Notes under the pieces: generated by a model | Databases searched by the model: none | Told to the model about the DNA's origin: nothing | The model's input: the letters and a program-made list of their open reading frames with translations, nothing else | Source: Amycolatopsis deserti | Lineage (GTDB): Bacteria > Actinomycetota > Actinomycetes > Mycobacteriales > Pseudonocardiaceae | Direction: 5' to 3' | Assembly: GCF_014653945.1 (NCBI RefSeq) | Contig: NZ_BNAU01000001.1 | Location: 1,674,001 to 1,738,000, forward strand | Length of the DNA: 64,000 nucleotides | Shown here: one piece after another, positions 17,480-26,904 of the stretch | Layout: every line of letters starts with the position of its first letter | Numbering within the stretch: the stretch's first letter is position 1 | Made by a program: the position numbers and the translations under genes

Positions 17480-18771
17480 CACCCGCACGACCGACCCCCG
17501 AACACGGTCACCGCGGGCTCCACGCGGTCCCGGTCGATCAACGTGGACACGATCCCGATCACCTCCGTCACCGCCGTCCGGACGCCCCCGCCGCCGGCCG
17601 GCCCGTTCGTGTACAGCGCCTCCACCTCGTGGCAGACGACCTCGGCCCCGGCCCGGTCCGCGGCGGACGCGGCGACCCGCAGCCGGCACTCCGGCGACCC
17701 CTCCGCCCCCAGCACATCCGCTCGCACCCGCATGCCCGCGAGCCGCCGCACGACCACGTCGGCGGCCATTTCGGCGCGTGCCCGGGCGCCCGGGCCCTGG
17801 TAGGAGATCCCGGCTTCGGCCCGCCACCCGGCGCGGTAGCCGACGCTGACCTTCAACCGCTCCGGACGCGCCCGGCCGACCGCGCCGCGCACCGCCACCC
17901 GGTCGGGCCCGGTCTCGGTGACCGTCACCTCGCGCAGGTCGAGCGTGACGTCCGGGGTCAGGTAGGCGGTGGGGTCGGTGACCTCGTAGAGCAGCTGTTC
18001 CCGCACCGTCGCCCGCGACACCAGGCCGCCGGTTCCGGGCAGCTTGGACACCTCGACACCCCCGTCGGCGCGCACGTCGGCGAACGGGAACCCGAGCTCG
18101 GCCAGGCCGGGCACGTCCTTGCGGCCGGGGTCGGCGAAGTACCCGCCGGTGAGCTGGCCGGCGCACTCCAGCAGGTGCCCGGCCACGGTCCCGGCGGCCA
18201 TCGGCGCCGGATCACGAAGGTCCCAGCCGAGCCGCTGGGCCAGGGGCGCGGTGAACAGCGACGGATCGGCGACGCGTCCGGTGAGCACCACCTGGGCGCC
18301 GGTCTCCAGCGCGGGCAGGATCTGCTCCGCGCCGAGGTAGGCGTTGGCGGACACCAGCTCGCCGTGCTCGGCCAGCGGGCGGCCGGTCTCCAAGGCCGGG
18401 GCGGCCGGGTCGATCCGGTCGAGCACGTCGTCGCCGGTCAGCACCGCGACGGTCAGCCCGAGCCCGAGACGGGCGGCGAGGTCCGCCGTCACCCGGCCGG
18501 CGGCCAGCGGGTTCGCCGCGCCCATGTTGGTGATCACCCGCACGCCCCGCGCCGCGGTGATCGGCAGCAGCCGCTCGAACCGGGCGACCAGCCGCGGATC
18601 GTAGCCCGCGTCCGGATCGGCGAGCCGGCGCTGCTGGCCGAGCGCGATCGTCCGCTCCGCCAGGCACTCCAGCACGAGATCGGCCAAGTCCCCGTCGCGG
18701 GCGAGCGCTTCCGCGGGTTCGAACCGGTCCCCGGCGAACCCCGCTCCCCCACCGATGCGTACGCAGTTCAT
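17479..18771 (-). CDS. AtuA-family (DUF1446) acyclic-terpene utilisation-like protein
   Basis: The 430-residue protein begins MNCVRIGGGAGFAGDRFEPA, the family's start, and contains VITNMGAANPLAAG, VLTGRVADPSLFTAPLAQRLGW and YFADPGRKDVPGLAELGFPFAD. It is cytosolic with no membrane segment. DUF1446 proteins occur in terpene and other carboxylate degradation clusters, but no reaction is firmly assigned. ATG 18771 overlaps the stop of the CitMHS transporter gene (ATGA), and the small partner follows with a 1-base overlap. The trio is one operon. None of the other atu genes (carboxylase, acyl-CoA dehydrogenase) is present nearby, so the substrate is open. Confidence 0.85.
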   Translation of the reverse strand: MNCVRIGGGAGFAGDRFEPAEALARDGDLADLVLECLAERTIALGQQRRLADPDAGYDPRLVARFERLLPITAARGVRVITNMGAANPLAAGRVTADLAARLGLGLTVAVLTGDDVLDRIDPAAPALETGRPLAEHGELVSANAYLGAEQILPALETGAQVVLTGRVADPSLFTAPLAQRLGWDLRDPAPMAAGTVAGHLLECAGQLTGGYFADPGRKDVPGLAELGFPFADVRADGGVEVSKLPGTGGLVSRATVREQLLYEVTDPTAYLTPDVTLDLREVTVTETGPDRVAVRGAVGRARPERLKVSVGYRAGWRAEAGISYQGPGARARAEMAADVVVRRLAGMRVRADVLGAEGSPECRLRVAASAADRAGAEVVCHEVEALYTNGPAGGGGVRTAVTEVIGIVSTLIDRDRVEPAVTVFGGRSCG

Positions 18772-20060
18772 GCACTCCCCTGGATCGCGCCCGTGACGAG
18801 GGCGACGGCGGTCATCACCACGGTCGTCCCGAAGGCCCACTTGAAGACGAACCGCTGGTGCTCGCCCAGGTCCACACCCGCCATCCCGACGAGGATGAAC
18901 GTGGACGCGGTCAGCGGGCTGAGCGGGAACCCGGTGGTCATCTGCCCGAGCAACGCGGCACGGGCGACCTCCGCCGGATCACCGCCGAGCGCCGCGCTCG
19001 TCTCGGCGAGCACCGGCATCACCCCGAAGTAGTAGGCGTCCGGGGTGAACACCAGGCTCAGCGGCATCCCGGTCAGCGCGGTCAGCACCGGCAGTGCGCC
19101 TCCGGCCCAGTCCGGCACGACGCTCACCAGCGCCCGCGCCATCGCCTCGATCATCCCGGTGCCGGACAGGATCCCGGTGAACACCCCGGCGGCGAAGATC
19201 ATCGTGGTCACCAGCACCACGTTGTGGCCGTGCCGCTCGAACAGCTCCTGCTGCTGACTCCACTTCGGACGGTTGACCAGCAGGGCGAGCACGAACGCGC
19301 CGACGAACAGCACCTCGAGCTTCGCCACCTGGGCCAGCAGCGCGGCCACCAGGGCGAGGGTGAGCACGACGTTGGCCCAGGACCGCACGCGATCGGCGCG
19401 GGTGCGTTCCACGATCGCCGCCGGAATCTCGCCCTCCAGGTCGAGCACCCCGATCCGCTTGCGTTCCGCCCGTCCGATCAGCCACGCGGCGAGGAGCACC
19501 CACGCGATCCCGGCCAGCATCGCGGGCAGCAGCGGCAGGAAGATCCGCCCGCTGTCGGCGTTCAGCGCCGCCATCGCCCGTGCGGTCGGACCACCCCACG
19601 GGACCAGGTTCATCACGCCCGCACCGAGAGCGACGACCCCGGCGAGCACCAGCCGCCGCATCCCGAGCCGCTGGTACAGCGGGAGCAGCGCGGACACCGT
19701 GATCAGGAACGTCGAGGCGCCGTCGCCGTCGAGGGCGACCAGCACGGTGAGCGCGGCGGTCCCGACGGTGATCTTCAGCGGATCGCCCTTCGCCCACCGC
19801 AGGATCCGCCGCACGGCCGGGTCGAACAGGCCGGCGTCGATCATCAGGCAGAAGTACAGGACCGCGAAGGTGATCATGATCGCGACCGGGGCGACCGTGG
19901 TGAGCCCCTTGCCGATCAGCTCGCCCAGGCGCGGGGCCGCCCCCACGGCGAGCGCGGCCAGCACCGGCACGACGGTCAGCGCGAGCAGGACCGAGACGCG
20001 GCGCGAGAGCACCCCGGCGAGGAACACGCCGATCGTCAGAAAGCCCGCCAGGGCAAGCAT
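18768..20060 (-). CDS. CitMHS-family citrate/carboxylate transporter
   Basis: The 430-residue membrane protein has about 12 hydrophobic segments and the CitMHS landmarks: SVLLALTVVPVLAALAVG near the N-terminus, ALDGDGASTFLITVSALLPLYQRLGM, NLVPWGGPTARAMAAL, and a C-terminal FVFKWAFGTTVVMT. The family imports citrate complexed with a divalent metal through proton symport. Because it heads an operon with AtuA-type proteins, its real cargo may be another branched or hydroxylated carboxylate. ATG 20060 faces the LysR gene across about 98 bases. Confidence 0.88.
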   Translation of the reverse strand: MLALAGFLTIGVFLAGVLSRRVSVLLALTVVPVLAALAVGAAPRLGELIGKGLTTVAPVAIMITFAVLYFCLMIDAGLFDPAVRRILRWAKGDPLKITVGTAALTVLVALDGDGASTFLITVSALLPLYQRLGMRRLVLAGVVALGAGVMNLVPWGGPTARAMAALNADSGRIFLPLLPAMLAGIAWVLLAAWLIGRAERKRIGVLDLEGEIPAAIVERTRADRVRSWANVVLTLALVAALLAQVAKLEVLFVGAFVLALLVNRPKWSQQQELFERHGHNVVLVTTMIFAAGVFTGILSGTGMIEAMARALVSVVPDWAGGALPVLTALTGMPLSLVFTPDAYYFGVMPVLAETSAALGGDPAEVARAALLGQMTTGFPLSPLTASTFILVGMAGVDLGEHQRFVFKWAFGTTVVMTAVALVTGAIQGSA

Positions 20061-20134
20061 CTCGGGGACCTCCAGTGGCTGTCGACGGTGACGTCTGCCG
20101 ACTCTGCGGCATCACAGCTATCGAGGTCAAACAA

Positions 20135-20157
20135 GAGTTACGCATAGACTCATGCGT
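20135..20157. promoter_or_regulatory. Overlapping dyads between CitMHS and LysR genes
   Basis: ACGCAT (20140-20145) pairs with ATGCGT (20152-20157), and GAGT (20135-20138) pairs with ACTC (20048+100: 20148-20151). Both lie just upstream of the LysR ATG and overlap TAGACT (20145-20150), a possible -10 eight bases before that ATG. This is where an autoregulating LysR protein would be expected to bind. Confidence 0.4.
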
Positions 20158-20158
20158 C

Positions 20159-21169
20159 ATGCGCATGGATCTGACGGTGCAGCAGCTCCGGGCCGTGGTC
20201 GAAGTGGCCGACGCCGGCGGGTTCACCACGGCCGCCCAGCGGCTGCACCTGGCCCAGTCGTCACTGAGCCGCACCGTCGCCGAGGTCGAGCGCAAGGTGG
20301 GCGTGCCGCTGTTCGAGCGCACCACCCGCCGGCTGGTGCCCACCGCGGCGGGCGTGGAGTTCACCCGGATCGCGCGGGAGGTCCTGGCCTCCTTCGATGC
20401 CGGGCTGCGGCACTTCACCGGATTCCTCGCCGGGACCCGCGGGCACGTCCGGGTGGCGACCCTGCCGTCGCTGGCCGCGATCCTGCTGCCGCCGGTGATC
20501 GCCCGCTACCGGCGGGAACTGCCGGACGTCGAACTGTCCATCGAGGACTGCCTGTCCGACGAGGTGCTCACCCGCGTGCGCTCCGGCGCGGTGGACCTCG
20601 CGGTCACGGTCGTCGGCGAGCCGCCCGGCGATCTGGAGGTGCAGCCGCTGGCCGCCGACGAGTGCTGCTGCGTCTTCCCGCCCGGCCACCGCTTCGCGGA
20701 CGCGGAAACGCTGTCCTGGCAGCAGATCTCCGGCGAGCCGTTCATCGCGTTCTCCCCCGGCAGCAGCATCCGGCCGCTGGTCGACCACGCGCTCGCCGAA
20801 GCCGGGGTGGTGCCCGGCCGCACGATCGAGGCACGCAACATCGCCGCGGTGGCCGGGCTCGCCGCCGCCGGGCTGGGCGTGTCCGCGATCCCCGGGCTGG
20901 TGCTGCCGCTGGTCGCCTTCGCCGGGCTGCGCCACCGGCCCCTGGACGGGCCGCGCGCCGAGCGCACGATCGCCCTGGTGCGCGACCCGTCCCGGCCGCG
21001 GCCGCCGGCCGTCGCCGCGTTCACCGAAGCCCTGTTGCGGGCCCGGGACCGCGGCGACGGCCTGCCGGATCACGCGCGCTGGCTCACCCGCCGTGGCAGT
21101 GGCCCTGCGCCGAGGGCGGCACGTCCAGCGTCGGGTTCCGGTCGAAGAAACCGACCGGCTTCAACTTGA
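20159..21169 (+). CDS. LysR-family transcriptional regulator
   Basis: The 336-residue regulator has the N-terminal helix-turn-helix (LTVQQLRAVVEVADAGGFTTAAQRLHLAQSSLSRTVAEVERKVG, given here in outline) and a periplasmic-binding-protein-like effector domain. LysR regulators typically activate the divergent operon, here CitMHS-AtuA, in response to its substrate. ATG 20159 is chosen because a TAGACT -10-like box sits eight bases before it; ATG 20165 (MDLTVQQL) is the alternative. The basic C-terminal tail (RRGSGPAPRAARPASGSGRR) runs 86 bases into the 3' end of the convergent amine oxidase gene. Confidence 0.88.
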   Translation: MRMDLTVQQLRAVVEVADAGGFTTAAQRLHLAQSSLSRTVAEVERKVGVPLFERTTRRLVPTAAGVEFTRIAREVLASFDAGLRHFTGFLAGTRGHVRVATLPSLAAILLPPVIARYRRELPDVELSIEDCLSDEVLTRVRSGAVDLAVTVVGEPPGDLEVQPLAADECCCVFPPGHRFADAETLSWQQISGEPFIAFSPGSSIRPLVDHALAEAGVVPGRTIEARNIAAVAGLAAAGLGVSAIPGLVLPLVAFAGLRHRPLDGPRAERTIALVRDPSRPRPPAVAAFTEALLRARDRGDGLPDHARWLTRRGSGPAPRAARPASGSGRRNRPAST

Positions 21170-23000
21170 ACCCGGTGTAGTCCACGGGCATCACCGGCCA
21201 GTCCTCCGGGCGCGGGAAGTGCGTCAGCCCGAAGGTGTGCCACAGCACGATGTCCTCGCCGTCGATGTCCCGGTCCGCCGCGGTCCACGCGGGCAGCCCG
21301 GCGCCGCCGGGGTTCTGGTTCACCAGGTCGCCGGCCGGGTAGCGCTCGGCGTCGGAGTAGCGGGTCACCCACAGGTGCTTCGTCGCGAACGTCGCCCGCG
21401 CGTGCACCGACGACGACTCGTCCGCCAGCAGCGTCGGCTGCCCCTCCGGGTAGAGCACGTACGCCGGGTTGCGGCCGAAGCGGTTCTGCCGGTCCGGGTT
21501 GACGATGTGCCACACGCGCCCCCGGGTGTTGTCGGCCGCGCGCGCCGCCTCCGACTCCCGGGTCAGCCGGGTGCGGGCCTCGCGGAAGGCGTTGCCGTAC
21601 GGGTTGGCCTCGCTCACCGGCACGCGCACCGCGTCGACCTCGTCCACGGCGTTGCGGTCGCCGTCGACGCTGACGTCCAGCCGCGCGCAGAACAGGTGCT
21701 GGTGGTAGGGCGCACCCAGGCCGGGCGCCATCTCGGTGGCGTAGGAGTGGCCCTCGGCCGGGTACGCCGAGGTGAACGTGATGCCGGTGGCCTTGGCCTC
21801 CAGCTCGATCGTGCCGTCGAGGTAGAAGTACCAGTAGAAGCCGTAGTCGTAGTTGCCGATCGTGGTGAAGAACGACACCACAAGCCGCCGCTGCCGCCGC
21901 GTCTCGTGCGAGCCGGCGAACATGTCGCTGTGCTTCCACAGCACGCCGAAGTCCTCTTCGTGCATGCAGATCGCGTTGCGGATGGTGCGCGCCTGGCCGA
22001 GGTCGTCGGCCACCACCGCGTCGAAGTAGCGGATCTCGCCCAGGCAGTCGCAGCCCAGCTCGAGCGAATTGGTGTAGCGGGCGAACATGTACTCGCCGCA
22101 GTCGAAGTAGTTCTGCCAGAACCGCACCGGCGACGGGTCGGCGTAGGGCACCACCATCTCGGCCACCGACGCCCGGTACAGCACCGGCCGCTCGTGGAAC
22201 GAGATCTCGTGCAGGGTCAGGCCTTCCCGCTCGTTGAAGCCCAGCCGCAGGTCCCAGTTCTGCCACCGCACCCGGCTGCCCTCGACCGTGAAGCTCGGGC
22301 CCTCGGGCTGGGTGATCCGGATCGGCTTGAGGCTCGTGCGGTGCGGCCCGGTCTGCGCCGGGTCGTCGAAGTTGCCCGGCTCCTGCGGCACCGGCAGGTC
22401 CCGGTGGTCGATCACCTTCGTCACCGCGCGAGCGGTCAGGTCGACGTAGGCGACCAGCCCGTCCACCGGGTGCGCCCACGGGTGGTCTTTCTCGTGGAAC
22501 TGCTGGAAGCCCAGCGCCCGCACCACGCGGCGGCCGGTCTCCTCCGGGTGGTCGTAGGAGCCCGCGGACAGCGGCACCGCTCGCACCGTGGCCGGGTCGA
22601 GGCCGCGCCTGCGCAGCGCGTCGGTCCACCGCGGCTCGGCGCCCAGGATGTCCTCGATCAGCTCGAACTCGGTGTCGATGATCGGCGGCTGACCGTCGGT
22701 GACCGGGTCGATCTCCCGTAGCTCGTCCACTGTGGACCGGGTGGCGGAGACGACCACGTCCTTGGACGAGCCGTCCGCCAGGTCGAGCAGGATCGCGCGG
22801 AACCGGCGGTCCACCTCGTCGCCCGGCTGATGGGCGCGCACCGCGGCCTTGGCCGGCTCCTCCAGCGCCAGGAAGGCGAACCGGACCGATTCGCCCAGCA
22901 GGCCGGCGGCGGCGAGGATCTCGCGGACCGCGCGGACCTCGTCGGCGGTCATCGGGTCCAGCGGGTGCGTGGTGGTGGTGCGTTCTTCGGCGAGTGTCAT
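21084..23000 (-). CDS. Copper amine oxidase (primary-amine oxidase)
   Basis: The 638-residue enzyme deaminates a primary amine to an aldehyde, with H2O2 and ammonia, using copper and the protein-derived cofactor TPQ. The cofactor precursor is the Tyr of TTIGNYDYGF (Tyr384), the catalytic base the Asp of NYFDCGEYMF, and the copper ligands the His pair in YHQHLFCARLD plus a His in LTHFPRPEDWPVMP. Length and residue spacing match the Arthrobacter globiformis enzyme (638 residues, TPQ at 382). No signal peptide is visible, so it is probably cytosolic. Start ATG 23000 has AAAGGA upstream. The permease gene 11 bases upstream likely imports the amine; aromatic amines such as tyramine or phenylethylamine are plausible. 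Confidence 0.94.
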   Translation of the reverse strand: MTLAEERTTTTHPLDPMTADEVRAVREILAAAGLLGESVRFAFLALEEPAKAAVRAHQPGDEVDRRFRAILLDLADGSSKDVVVSATRSTVDELREIDPVTDGQPPIIDTEFELIEDILGAEPRWTDALRRRGLDPATVRAVPLSAGSYDHPEETGRRVVRALGFQQFHEKDHPWAHPVDGLVAYVDLTARAVTKVIDHRDLPVPQEPGNFDDPAQTGPHRTSLKPIRITQPEGPSFTVEGSRVRWQNWDLRLGFNEREGLTLHEISFHERPVLYRASVAEMVVPYADPSPVRFWQNYFDCGEYMFARYTNSLELGCDCLGEIRYFDAVVADDLGQARTIRNAICMHEEDFGVLWKHSDMFAGSHETRRQRRLVVSFFTTIGNYDYGFYWYFYLDGTIELEAKATGITFTSAYPAEGHSYATEMAPGLGAPYHQHLFCARLDVSVDGDRNAVDEVDAVRVPVSEANPYGNAFREARTRLTRESEAARAADNTRGRVWHIVNPDRQNRFGRNPAYVLYPEGQPTLLADESSSVHARATFATKHLWVTRYSDAERYPAGDLVNQNPGGAGLPAWTAADRDIDGEDIVLWHTFGLTHFPRPEDWPVMPVDYTGFKLKPVGFFDRNPTLDVPPSAQGHCHGG

Positions 23001-23011
23001 CGACGATCCTT

Positions 23012-24412
23012 TCAGGCGAGGGCGGGTTCGGTGGCGGGCGAGCGCAGGACGGCCGAGAGCACGGCCCCGATGGCGAACGCGAGGACGAGCACGGCGGCGA
23101 TGACGGCGGCCAGGCCGAACGAGCCGCCGATGAGCGTCGGGAAGTTGAGCACGGTCAGCACCAGGCACGTGCCCAGTCCGGCCAGGCCGAGCACCGGCGC
23201 GGCGAACGTGTGCCAGGCGCGCCGGTCCACCCGCGTGCGGCGGAAGAACACCACCACGGCCAGGCAGGTCAGCGTCATCAGCACGAGCACACCGAGGGTC
23301 GCGGTGCCGGCCATCCACGAGAACACCTGGGTCACCGGGTCCATCCCGGCCAGGGCGAACACCGCGATCAGCACGACCGCGCTCGCCGACTGCGCCAGCG
23401 ACGCGACGTGCGGCGAACCGTGCCGGGTGTGGCTGCGTCCGCACACGGCGGGCAGCGCGCCGGAGTTGCCGAGCGAGAACGCGTACCGGGCGATGACGTT
23501 GTGGAACGACAGCAGCGCGGCGAACAGGCTGGTGACCAGCAGGACCTGGACGACGTCGGCGCCCGCGGTGCCCAGGTAGCGGCCCACCGTGGTGATGAGC
23601 ATGTTCCCCGGGTCGGCGCCGGCCTGCTCGACCGCGCCCGCATCACCCCACGCCGAGACGACCGCCCAGCTGGACAGCGTGTAGAACCCGGCGATGAGCA
23701 GCAGCGACAGGTAGGTGGCGCGCGGGATCGTGCGGGCCGGGTCGCGGGCCTCGTCGCGGAACACCGCGGTGGCTTCGAACCCGATGAAGCTCGCGATCGC
23801 GAACATGATCGCGATGCCCACCGAGCCGGAGCCGATCTGAGCCGGCTGCAGGAACGCCGTGGACAGTCCGGCCTCGCCGCCACGCACGGTCACGACCGCG
23901 TCGAAGACCAGCACGATCCCGGCCTCGCACAGCAGCAGCACGCCGAGGACCTTGCTGCTCAGGTCGATGTGCCGGTAGCCGAGCACGCCGACCACGGCGA
24001 GCGCGGCCAGCGACCACACCCACCACGGCAGCGCGGGACCGCCGTAGTGCTGGACCAGGCCGTCCAGGGCGGCGCCGAGGTAGCCGTAGACGGCCAGCTG
24101 CACCGCGGTGTAGGTGACCAGGGCGAGGAACGCCGCGCCGAGGCCTGGCGCGCGGCCCAGCCCCTCGCGGATGTAGGCGTAGAACGCCCCGGCGTTGGGG
24201 ACGTGACGGCTCATCGCGCAGAACCCGACCGCGAACAGCAGCAGGACCACGCAGCACAGCACGAAGGTGGCGGGGAATGCGGCGCCGTTGCCGAGCGCGA
24301 CGCCCAGCGGCACGCTGCCGGCGACGACGGTGAGCGGCGCGGCGGCCGCGACGACCATGAAGACGATGGAGCCGGCGCCCAGCGAACCGGTCAGCGACCG
24401 TGGCGTATCCAT
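23012..24412 (-). CDS. APC-family amino acid/amine permease (amine oxidase operon)
   Basis: The 466-residue protein has about 12 membrane helices and APC features: the N-terminal SLGAGSIVFMVVAAAAPLTVV and IASFIGFEATAVFRDEARDPARTIPRA in the helix 6 to loop region. It precedes the amine oxidase by 11 bases on the same strand, so the two form an uptake-and-oxidation operon for a primary amine. It is divergent from a second APC permease across 242 bases that contain a candidate IclR operator. Confidence 0.9.
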   Translation of the reverse strand: MDTPRSLTGSLGAGSIVFMVVAAAAPLTVVAGSVPLGVALGNGAAFPATFVLCCVVLLLFAVGFCAMSRHVPNAGAFYAYIREGLGRAPGLGAAFLALVTYTAVQLAVYGYLGAALDGLVQHYGGPALPWWVWSLAALAVVGVLGYRHIDLSSKVLGVLLLCEAGIVLVFDAVVTVRGGEAGLSTAFLQPAQIGSGSVGIAIMFAIASFIGFEATAVFRDEARDPARTIPRATYLSLLLIAGFYTLSSWAVVSAWGDAGAVEQAGADPGNMLITTVGRYLGTAGADVVQVLLVTSLFAALLSFHNVIARYAFSLGNSGALPAVCGRSHTRHGSPHVASLAQSASAVVLIAVFALAGMDPVTQVFSWMAGTATLGVLVLMTLTCLAVVVFFRRTRVDRRAWHTFAAPVLGLAGLGTCLVLTVLNFPTLIGGSFGLAAVIAAVLVLAFAIGAVLSAVLRSPATEPALA

Positions 24413-24458
24413 GAGACCTCCGGGGACTCAGCGGGGATTTCCGGTGACGGCTGCACAG

Positions 24459-24477
24459 CGTTGAGCAGCAACGTTGC
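24459..24477. promoter_or_regulatory. Nested palindromes between the two APC permease genes
   Basis: CGTTG-AGCAG-CAACG (24459-24473) overlaps the perfect 10-bp palindrome GCAACGTTGC (24468-24477), in the region shared by two divergent promoters. It is a good candidate operator for the IclR regulator encoded at the end of the rightward operon. Confidence 0.4.
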
Positions 24478-24654
24478 GCCGCCGTCAGTCCCGGGTCAAA
24501 CCCCGGTCTCCGGCACCGGGAACTCCCGCGGCGGCGTTCTCCCAACGCGGGAACGGGCCGGGGAAAATTCTCATTTGACGTCACGAGGCATGTGCCGCGG
24601 CGTGACCCCGGAGTTACAGTCCCAGGTTACCGTCCACAGAGGAGGAAGAGCTGG

Positions 24655-26094
24655 ATGTCCCTGCCACCCCGGGTGCTGCCGCCGCTGCGGCGCGAGTCCC
24701 CGATGTCCGGGCTCGACCGCCGCAACCTCGGCCCGCTCCAGGTGTTCGCGCAGTCGATCTCGGCGGCGGCGCCGTCGGCGGCGATGGCGGCCGCGCCCGC
24801 GGTCGCCGCGGCCGGAGCCGGCACCGGGGTGCTGTGGTCGTTCGTCGTCGCGACGGTGCTCGCGCTGCTCATCGGCCTGGGCATCGCCCAGTTCACGCGC
24901 CGCATGGCCGCCGCCGGGTCGCTGTACAGCCTGACCGCGAAGGGGCTCGGCCCGGTCACGGCCTTCGCGTGCGGCGGCGCGCTGCTGGTCGGCTACGGCC
25001 TGCTGACCATGGCCGCGCTCACCGGATCCGGCGTCTACCTGCAAGACGTGCTGCGGCGGGTCGGGGTGGACCTGGGCTGGGGGCTGGTGGCGGCGCTGGT
25101 GCTGGTGCTGGGCGCGCTGGCCACGGCGTGCGTGCTGCGGGGCGTGCGGTTGTCGGCCACGGTCGTGCTGGTCACCGAGGCGGTGTCGATCTCGTTGATG
25201 CTGGTGGTGTTCGGGTTGCTGCTGGCGCGCGTCGGACCGGAGCTGGCGCCGGCCACGCCGGACCGCGGGGTCGGCGGGATCGCCGCCGGGGTGCTGCCCG
25301 CGCTGGGCGCGTTCATCGGGTTCGAGGCGGCCGCGTCGTTCGGGGTCGAGGCGCGGCGGCCGTTCCGCACGGTGCCGCGCGCGGTGCAGGGCACGGCCGC
25401 GTTGTGCGGGGTGCTGTACCTGGTGGCGGCGTACACGCAGGTCATCGGGCTGGGCGCGCTGCCGGGCGGGCTGGCCGGGCAGGCCGAGCCGGTGAGCACG
25501 CTGGCCGCGCTGCAGCAGCTGCCGTGGCTGTCCTACCTGCTCGACCTGGGCATCGCGGCGTCGTTCCTGGCGTGCACGCTGGCGACCGGCAGCGCGCTGG
25601 TGCGGGTGCTGTTGTCGATGGGCCGCGAAGGTGTGGCGCCCGCGGCGCTGGGCCGGACGCACCCGCGGTACCGGACGCCGCACGTCGCGATCCTCGCGGT
25701 GCTGCCGCCGGTCGCGGTGGTGCCGGTGGTGCTGATGGCGGCCGGGATGAGCACCACGTCGGTGTTCGTCACGCTGCTCAACGTCGCGGTGTTCGGGTAC
25801 CTGGTGGCGTACCTGCTGGTGTGTGTGGCGGCGCCGGTGTTCCTGTACCGGATCGGCGAGCTGACCCGCGGGGTGCTGGTGGTCAGCGCGATCACCGCGC
25901 CAGCGCTGCTGGCGGCGCTGGTGGTGTTCACCGCCGACAACCTGGGCGGGCCGTATCCGGCGGTGTTCGGGCTGTTCGCGCTCGGCGGTCTGGCGTGGTT
26001 CGCGTGGCTGCGCCGGCGGCGGCCGCGGCAGCTGGCGCGGATCGGGATCTACGACGAGACGTCCGAGGCCGATCTGCTGGGCGGCGAGCGGTGA
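24655..26094 (+). CDS. APC-family amino acid/amine permease
   Basis: The 479-residue membrane protein has about 12 helices. It begins with a soluble N-terminus (MSLPPRVLPPLRRES) followed by GPLQVFAQSISAAAPSAAM, and carries the APC segment GAFIGFEAAASFGVEARRPFRTVPRAV. A strong GGAGGAAGAG site lies just upstream of ATG 24655. The downstream IclR gene overlaps its stop, so permease and regulator are co-expressed. It belongs to a different subgroup from the leftward permease; together they may import related amines. Confidence 0.9.
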   Translation: MSLPPRVLPPLRRESPMSGLDRRNLGPLQVFAQSISAAAPSAAMAAAPAVAAAGAGTGVLWSFVVATVLALLIGLGIAQFTRRMAAAGSLYSLTAKGLGPVTAFACGGALLVGYGLLTMAALTGSGVYLQDVLRRVGVDLGWGLVAALVLVLGALATACVLRGVRLSATVVLVTEAVSISLMLVVFGLLLARVGPELAPATPDRGVGGIAAGVLPALGAFIGFEAAASFGVEARRPFRTVPRAVQGTAALCGVLYLVAAYTQVIGLGALPGGLAGQAEPVSTLAALQQLPWLSYLLDLGIAASFLACTLATGSALVRVLLSMGREGVAPAALGRTHPRYRTPHVAILAVLPPVAVVPVVLMAAGMSTTSVFVTLLNVAVFGYLVAYLLVCVAAPVFLYRIGELTRGVLVVSAITAPALLAALVVFTADNLGGPYPAVFGLFALGGLAWFAWLRRRRPRQLARIGIYDETSEADLLGGER

Positions 26095-26837
26095 GCCCCG
26101 AGACGCCGCTGTCGGGCCGCCAGCCGAAGGCGGTGCGCAGCGCGCTGGCCGTGCTGGAGGAGGTCGTGGCGGCCGGGCCGGGCGTGACGGCGAAGGAGAT
26201 TTCGGCGGCGCTGAAACTGCCCCCGGCGACGACCTACCGGCTGCTGAACCTGCTGGTCGGCGAGGAGTACCTGGTGCGGTTGCCGGACCTGCGGGGGTTC
26301 GCGCTGGGCCGCCGCGCCGGGCGCCTGGCGATGCCGGTGACGGTGCGCCCGCCGGCGGCCGCGCGGGCGATCGTGGAGCACCTGCGGCAGCGGGTGCGGT
26401 GGGGTGTGCACCTGGCGTCCTACCGGACCGGGCGGCTGACGCTGGTCGATCCGGACCCCGACCACCCGCCGTCGGACGGGGCGCTGCTCGCGCGGTACCC
26501 GCACGTGTCCGCGCTGGGCAAGCTGCTGCTGGCCGAGCAGGCCGACTGGCGGGCGGTGGTGCGGGAGCTGCGGTCGTTCACCGAGCGCACGATCGTCGAC
26601 GCCGACCGGCTGGACGCCGAACTGGCCGAGGTGGCGCGCAGCGGGATGGCGCGGCAGTGCGGTGAGCTGCTGGAACGCAAGGGGTGCCTGGCGGTGGCGA
26701 TCCGGGACGTGGTGACCGGCGAGCTGGTCGCGGGGCTGGCGGTGAGCGGCCCGGCGGAGCGGGTCGCCGAGCCGAACGCCGAGCTGGTGGCGCTGGTGCG
26801 CGACCACGCCGGGCAACTCGCGCCACTTCTGGCGTGA
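26091..26837 (+). CDS. IclR-like transcriptional regulator
   Basis: The 248-residue protein has an N-terminal winged helix (AVRSALAVLEEVVAAGPGVTAKEISAALKLPPATTYRLLNLL in outline) and an IclR-type effector domain (LLARYPHVSALGKLLLAEQ, ERKGCLAVAIRDVVTGELVAGLAVSG). GTG 26091 overlaps the permease stop (GTGA), giving translational coupling. It is the likely controller of both divergent permease operons and thus of the amine oxidase. Confidence 0.85.
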   Translation: MSPETPLSGRQPKAVRSALAVLEEVVAAGPGVTAKEISAALKLPPATTYRLLNLLVGEEYLVRLPDLRGFALGRRAGRLAMPVTVRPPAAARAIVEHLRQRVRWGVHLASYRTGRLTLVDPDPDHPPSDGALLARYPHVSALGKLLLAEQADWRAVVRELRSFTERTIVDADRLDAELAEVARSGMARQCGELLERKGCLAVAIRDVVTGELVAGLAVSGPAERVAEPNAELVALVRDHAGQLAPLLA

Positions 26838-26904
26838 GCGATGTCGAGAACGCGGACGCGGCTCCGTCCCCGGCGTGACACACAACGAACCGGAGGAGAC
26901 GGAC

